This document shows, in pieces, positions 58,713-64,000 of a stretch of DNA of 64,000 bases. Source of the DNA: Histoplasma ohiense. Its lineage: Eukaryota > Ascomycota > Eurotiomycetes > Onygenales > Ajellomycetaceae. Each line of letters starts with the position of its first letter. Position 1 is the stretch's first letter. The position numbers and the translations under genes are program-made. The stretch lies in contig JAEVHH010000004.1 in NCBI GenBank assembly GCA_017607445.1, forward strand, positions 4,464,001 to 4,528,000, written 5' to 3'. Under the pieces are notes generated by a model. It was not told where the DNA came from, did not search any database, and saw nothing but the letters and a program-made list of their open reading frames with translations.

Positions 58713-61700
58713 CTACGCGGCGACGGTTTGCGCTTGACCGGCAGCGGGCACAGAGTCGATTGCGGGCCGGCGGACAATTCCTCCAGTGACGGGAAGCAGA
58801 GAACTGGTGCCCATCAGATACGCGTCGACTTCGCGAGCGGCCTGGCGGCCTTCGTTGATTCCCCTGAAAGGAATAAAGTATGTCAGCAAAAAACATTCTC
58901 CTAATAACTAAACGAAAGGGAAAAAAGAGAAGGTGGGAAACGTCACGCCTACCAAACGATCAGAGACTGTCCACGTCTACAGTCGCCAGCAGCGAAGACA
59001 CCGGGTACGTTCGTCGAATAGTGGCCGGGGGGCGTCTTGATGTTCTTCCGAGCATCCTTCTCAATTTCCTCCCCGAGCAGCCTATCCTCGGGGCCCAGGA
59101 AACCCATGGAGAGCAGGACAAGGTCGGCGGGGAAGAACTGCTCGCTGCCCTCGATTGTCTTCATGTCCCAGCCGCCCGCCGCACTCTTGGTCCACTCGAC
59201 ACGGCAGACGTTGATACCCTTCACGACGCCGTTCTCGCCAACGAATTCCTTCGACATTATGCAATACTCGCGGGGGTCGTTGCCCATGTGGGTCTTCACC
59301 TCCGTGTGTCCGTAATCGACGCGGTAGATGCGTGGCCACTGCGGCCAGGGGTTATCGCGGGCACGTTCTGGGGGCGGCTGCGGGAGCAGTTCGAAGTTGG
59401 TCACGGATTTGGCGCCGTGGCGGACCGAGGTGCCGATGCAGTCGTTCCCCGTGTCGCCGCCGCCGATGACGATGACGTTCTTGTCCCTGGCAGAGATGTA
59501 TTCGCCGTCAGACAACCCCGAGTCAAGCAGGGATTTGGTGTTGCGATGGAGGAACTGCATGGCGAAATGGATGCCGTCGAGTTCGCGGCCGGGGATCTTT
59601 AAGTCTCTCGCCACGGTCGCTCCCGTGGCGAGTATGACCGCGTTGTTTTCCTTGCGCAGCTGGGCCAGAGAGATATCTCCCTCGGGCCCGACGGCGGTGC
59701 TGGTCACGAACTTGACACCCTCTGCCGCCATGAAATCCACCCGCCGCTGAACGATTGTTTTGTCCAGTTTCATGTTCGGAATTCCATACATCAGCAGGCC
59801 GCCAATGCGATCGGCACGTTCATACACCGTCACGCGGTGTCCGGCACGGTTCAGCTGATCCGCAGCGGCAAGGCCAGCCGGGCCGGAGCCGATAATCGCA
59901 ACGGTCTTGCCAGTGCGACTTGCCGGGGGAGTGGGGACCATCCAGCCCATCTCGAAGCCGCGGTCAATGATCGCACATTCGATACTCTTGATGCCGACAG
60001 GGTCTTCGATTATTCCAAGGACGCAAGCGCCTTCACAAGGAGCCGGGCAAACGCGGCCCGTGAACTCGGGAAAGTTGTTCGTCATGAGCAATCGATTAAG
60101 CGCATCCCGCCACTGGTTCCGGAAGACAAGCTCATTCCACTTGGGAATAATGTTGGAGATAGGGCATCCGGTGTCGGATTGGCAGAAGGGAACACCGCAG
60201 TCCATGCAACGGGCCGACTGGTACTTCAATTCATCGTCCGTCAGACGCGTGCTCAGCTCGGCCCAGTCACGAGTTCGAGTCCTTGGGTTCCGGTACTTCT
60301 CGCTGTGGCGGTGGTACTTCATGAAACCTTTCGTCTTGTCGAGGATCAAGGAAGTGCGCTTTTTCTCCGTCTTGGCGTCGCCAACGCTGTCCTCAATATC
60401 CAGAAGGCCACTGCTGCTGCTTTTCTTGGATTCCTCGCGATGCACATGAGGATTGTCCACTGCCTCCCCTGAGGGGTTTCTGGATAAGTACGGAAGAGTG
60501 AATTTGGCCTGTTTCGCAGCAGCCGCTTTCTTGGCCTCCTCCTCAAGTACCCTCTTGTAATCCGTCGGCAGGACCTTGACGAAATGGCCCAGCGCTCGAG
60601 TAAAATCGAGAAGGATACGGGCTGCAAGCTCGGAGCCGGTGTAGTGGTGGTGGTCTTCGATGAGCCCGCGCAAGAAGGCAATCTCCGCTGGGTCCTCCAC
60701 TCCAGAAACCTCAACCATCTCCATATTAATTTTCGAGTGGAAGTCCTGATTCACGTCGAGGACATAGGCGATGCCGCCAGACATTCCAGCGGCGAAATTC
60801 CGGCCGGTCGGTCCGAGAATCAGAACGCGGCCTCCCGTCATGTACTCGCAACCGTGATCGCCGACGCCTTCAACGACCGCCGTAGCCCCCGAGTTACGCA
60901 CAGCAAATCGCTCAGCAGCTACACCCCGGAAGTAACAGTGACCTCGTGTGGCGCCGTACAGGCAGACGTTTCCTATGAGGATGTTCTCCTCGGATTTAAA
61001 GACGGCGCTGCGAGGAGGGTAGACGATCAAACGACCGCCGGACAATCCTTTACCGACATAATCATTGGCATCACCCTCAAGCTCGAGGGTTACGCCAGGC
61101 GCGAGGAACGCGCCGAAGGACTGACCAGCGGATCCCTTGATATTTGCGTGGATGGTGTCTTGCGGAAGACCAGCCTCTCCGTAACGACGACTCACCTGGT
61201 ATGAAAGCGTAGCGCCCAAGGTGCGATCAGTGTTCACAACGTCACACTCGATGCGGCACGGCAGGCCCTTTTCCAGCGCCAGTTCGGATTCGGCAATGAG
61301 CTTGTTGTCCAAACGTACATGGAGGCGATGGTCTTGTTTACGGACATTGTACGTCGCTACGCCAGGGCGCAGGGAGTGGGCCGGTGTGAGAATGAGAGAG
61401 AGATCGATATTTTCCATTTTGGACGATGGGAGGTCATCCCGCATCTTCAGCAGGTCGGCACGACCTACCATCTCGTTGATGGTGCGGATACCCAATTTGG
61501 CCATTATCGCTCGTAGTTCGTTGGCGATGTAGTAGAAGAAATTGATAACATGTTCAGGGGTCCCTGAGAACTTTTGTCGGAGCAAGGGGTCCTGGGTTGC
61601 AATGCCAACTGGACATGTACTACGTGGAGACAACATAAAGTTAGTCATGAATGTATATCATATCTATCAAAAGACCCTTTTTCAAAAAGTGTCTCAGAGG

Positions 61701-61721
61701 AGCAATTCCTCTCAACCCCCT

Positions 61722-61768
<47 letters not shown>

Positions 61769-64000
61769 GAAAAAGAGAAAAATAAAATGTGAAAACCTTA
61801 CTTTAAGTGGCACTTGCGCATCATAACACAGCCCATGGCAATGAGAGGAGTCGTCGCAAAGCCCCATTCCTCAGCTCCCAGCAAACACGCCATCGCTACA
61901 TCCCGACCCGTCCGCAGCTGACCATCAGTCTGAACGATGACACGGCCACGAAGATCGTTGAGGACCAGCGTCTGGTGAGTCTCTGCCAGGCCGAGTTCCC
62001 ACGGAAGCCCAGCGTACTTAATTCCCGTCCACCGCGACGCGCCGGTGCCTCCGTCATGGCCCGAGATCAAGATATGATCCGCCTTGGCCTTTGCAACGCC
62101 CGAGGCAACAATACCGACGCCAACCTCGGAGACGAGCTTGACAGAGACGCGCGAACGGGGATTCGAGCACTTCAGGTCGTAGATGAGCTGTTTCAGATCT
62201 TCGATCGAGTAGATGTCGTGGTGTGGTGGGGGTGAAATGAGGCCTACGCCCGGGGTCGAGTGGCGGGTCTTGCCGATCTCGGCGGACACTTTGTGGCCAG
62301 GAAGCTCTCCGCCCTCGCCGGGTTTGGCGCCCTGGGCCATTTTGATTTGGAGCTCATCGGCGTCAGCAAGGTAGTGGGACGTAACGCCGAATCGGCCAGA
62401 GGCAATCTGCTTGATGGCGGATCTCATGGTGTCGCCGTTCTCCAGAACCTTGCTGCGCTCCGCATCCTCACCCCCTTCTCCCGTATTGGACTTGCCGCCG
62501 AGTCTATTCATTGCGATGGCAAGAGTGGAGTGGGACTCCATGGAAATGGATCCATACGACATGGCGCCAGTGACAAAGCGGCGGACGATCTCAGTCCACG
62601 GCTCGACTTGGTCAATCGGCACAGCAGTGCGGTGTTCGAAATTAAAATCGAGCAACCCGCGCAAGGTGCAGTTCCTGATCTGCTCATGTTCGGAGCGAGC
62701 ATATGCCTCATACGACCTGTCATTCTTGGTGCGCACGGCATCCTGGATGTTGGCGATGCTGACGGGGTCGTTGATATGGTGTTCACCGCCATCGCGCCAA
62801 TGATATTCGCCTGATTCCGACAGCCCAGGGATCTCGCTGATAATTCGCGACGGGAAGCCCTTCTCGTGGAAAGCAAACGCATCCTGCGCGATCTGCTCGA
62901 AAGTCATGCCTTTTATCCTACTCGCAGTGCCCGCGAAGCACAGGTCAATAACGCTATCATCTATCCCTAGCGCTTCGAAGATCTGGGCGCCCTTGTAGCT
63001 TTGAAGAGTCGAGATGCCCATTTTGCTCATGACTTTGAGGATGCCGCCGTCCACCGACGACTTGTAGTTTTCGATGATCTTCTCGTCCGAGAGCGCCTTG
63101 CGGATCAGATTCTCACGGTTCATTTTCAGAATGCATTCCAGAGCCAGGTACGGGCAGATTCCATCGGCGCCATACCCAAGAAGAACGCACATGTGGTGCA
63201 CCTCTCGCGCTTCAGCAGTCTCGACGATCAAAGCAACCAGCGACCTCCACTTGTTTCGAACGAGATGGTGGTGGACGAGGCCCGTGGCAAGCAGGGAAGA
63301 GACGGGGACTCGATCGGCAGAGGTGCCCCTGTCGGAAAGGATAAAGACTTTATCGCCGTTCTGGACACCCTCAGTTGCAGCGTTGCAGATCTTGTCTAGA
63401 GCGTCGAGGTAGCCCTGAACCCCCTTCGCTTTCTCGAAAGTGATATCGATGGTTTTGACGGACCAGTCGACATGGACCGCCGCCATGTTTTTGATCGTGC
63501 TGAACTCGTCCAGTGACAAAATGGGCGAAGTGAGAAGGAGACGATGGCACTGCGAGGAATCCATCTCTAGGAGGTTCCCCTGGGGACCCACGTAGCACTC
63601 TAGGGACATGACGATGGCCTCCCGAATGGGATCGATGGGCGGGTTGGTGACCTGTGCGAAAAGCTGGCGGAAATACTCATACAGAAGCCGTGGCTGCTGA
63701 GCGAGACACGCAAGGGGCGCATCATTGCCCATGGATCCAAGAGCCTCCTTGGAATCCGCGGCCATCGGCCCCAGAATGAGACTGACTTGCTCGTAGGAAT
63801 AGCCAAATGCCTTGAGTCGAACATCGCCCTGGACGGTAGAATCGTCCAGGGTATAGGTTAGGTCAATGTTTTTCTCGAGCAGGCCCTTTTGAATTTCGGG
63901 GAGGCGAAGCAGCTCTCTTTCAACCCACGATCTGAAATCATGGCGGCTGGCAACGGTGGTTTTCAACTCGGTGTCGTCGATGATCCTTCCAGCCACCGTG
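58713..64000 (-). CDS. glt1: glutamate synthase (GOGAT), NAD(P)H-dependent, partial
   Basis: Makes two glutamates from glutamine and 2-oxoglutarate. The gene enters from the right edge; its N-terminal glutaminase part is outside. Visible exons: 61802-64000, 58953-61619 and 58713-58863, about 1,670 residues of roughly 2,100. Order: central domain; FMN domain with GAMSYGSISMESHSTLAIAM, LISGHDGGTGASRWTGIKYA and MMRKCHLNTCPVGIATQDP (3Fe-4S cluster cysteines); the GxGxG domain (GLSGGRLIVYP, GVGDHGCEYMTGG); then the small-subunit-like part with 4Fe-4S cysteines in CMDCGVPFCQSDTGCPISN, the FAD fold VAIIGSGPAGLAAADQLNRA and the NAD(P)H fold VIVIGGGDTGNDCIG. A single fused polypeptide is usual in fungi. 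The 182-nt intron (61620-61801) carries a T8A36 run. Confidence 0.95.
61721..61764. repeat. T8A36 homopolymer run in glt1 intron
   Basis: Eight T followed by about 36 A within the intron 61620-61801. On the coding strand this is a U-rich tract followed by eight A; it lies upstream of the acceptor. Confidence 0.9.

Noticed and set aside
61721..61764. Poly-A run as sign of a retroposed copy
   Set aside because: It lies inside an intron with proper splice sites flanking an intact coding frame.

Overview
The window is nuclear DNA of a filamentous ascomycete. Most genes carry short introns (about 45-120 nt) with GT starts, CTAAC-like branch sites and AG ends. The gene set is typically fungal: ergosterol reductase, LaeA-like methyltransferase, VTC subunit, SepB/Mcl1, Yme2, Yag7. 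Several decayed genes resemble families I remember as expanded in Onygenales (dimorphic or skin fungi), so I favour that order; this rests on memory, not on a search.

Layout. 0.1-4.4 kb: C-24(28) sterol reductase (erg4) and a seven-exon LaeA-like methyltransferase. 4.4-7.4 kb: no gene seen. 7.4-8.9 kb: RNase H1 with two hybrid-binding domains. 9.9-14.7 kb: two divergent decayed genes, an FHA-protein kinase and a member of an expanded family of unknown function. 16.3-22.9 kb: flavocytochrome b2-type dehydrogenase, a small DUF202-like membrane protein and 6-phosphofructo-2-kinase/fructose-2,6-bisphosphatase. 24.7-30.6 kb: a Vtc2/3-like SPX protein divergent from a tiny four-exon CENP-W gene, then a Yag7-like RGG protein. 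32.3-37.2 kb: an MFS transporter, a repeat-rich gap and an unidentified protein with a mitochondrial-type N terminus. 38.1-44.0 kb: an accessory island with a broken kinase-like gene, a 28-bp minisatellite and a broken DUF7924-like gene. 44.4-57.4 kb: SepB/Mcl1 replication adaptor, a P450 lacking its heme cysteine, a secreted amidase, Yme2 and an Emi1/DUF3128 protein. 58.7-64.0 kb: the C-terminal three quarters or so of NAD(P)H glutamate synthase, running off the right edge.

The intact genes are mostly unlinked housekeeping functions (sterol, polyphosphate, nitrogen and sugar metabolism, mitochondrial DNA/RNA upkeep, chromosome segregation and replication). No secondary-metabolite cluster is evident around the LaeA-like gene or the P450. 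The unusual material lies in two gene-decay zones (about 10-14.7 kb and 38-44 kb), in the Cys-less P450, and in the minisatellite, whose repeat units all keep the same two complementary 5-nt arms while the intervening bases vary. Exon coordinates were worked out by hand from splice signals and reading-frame continuity and may be off by one or two bases in places.
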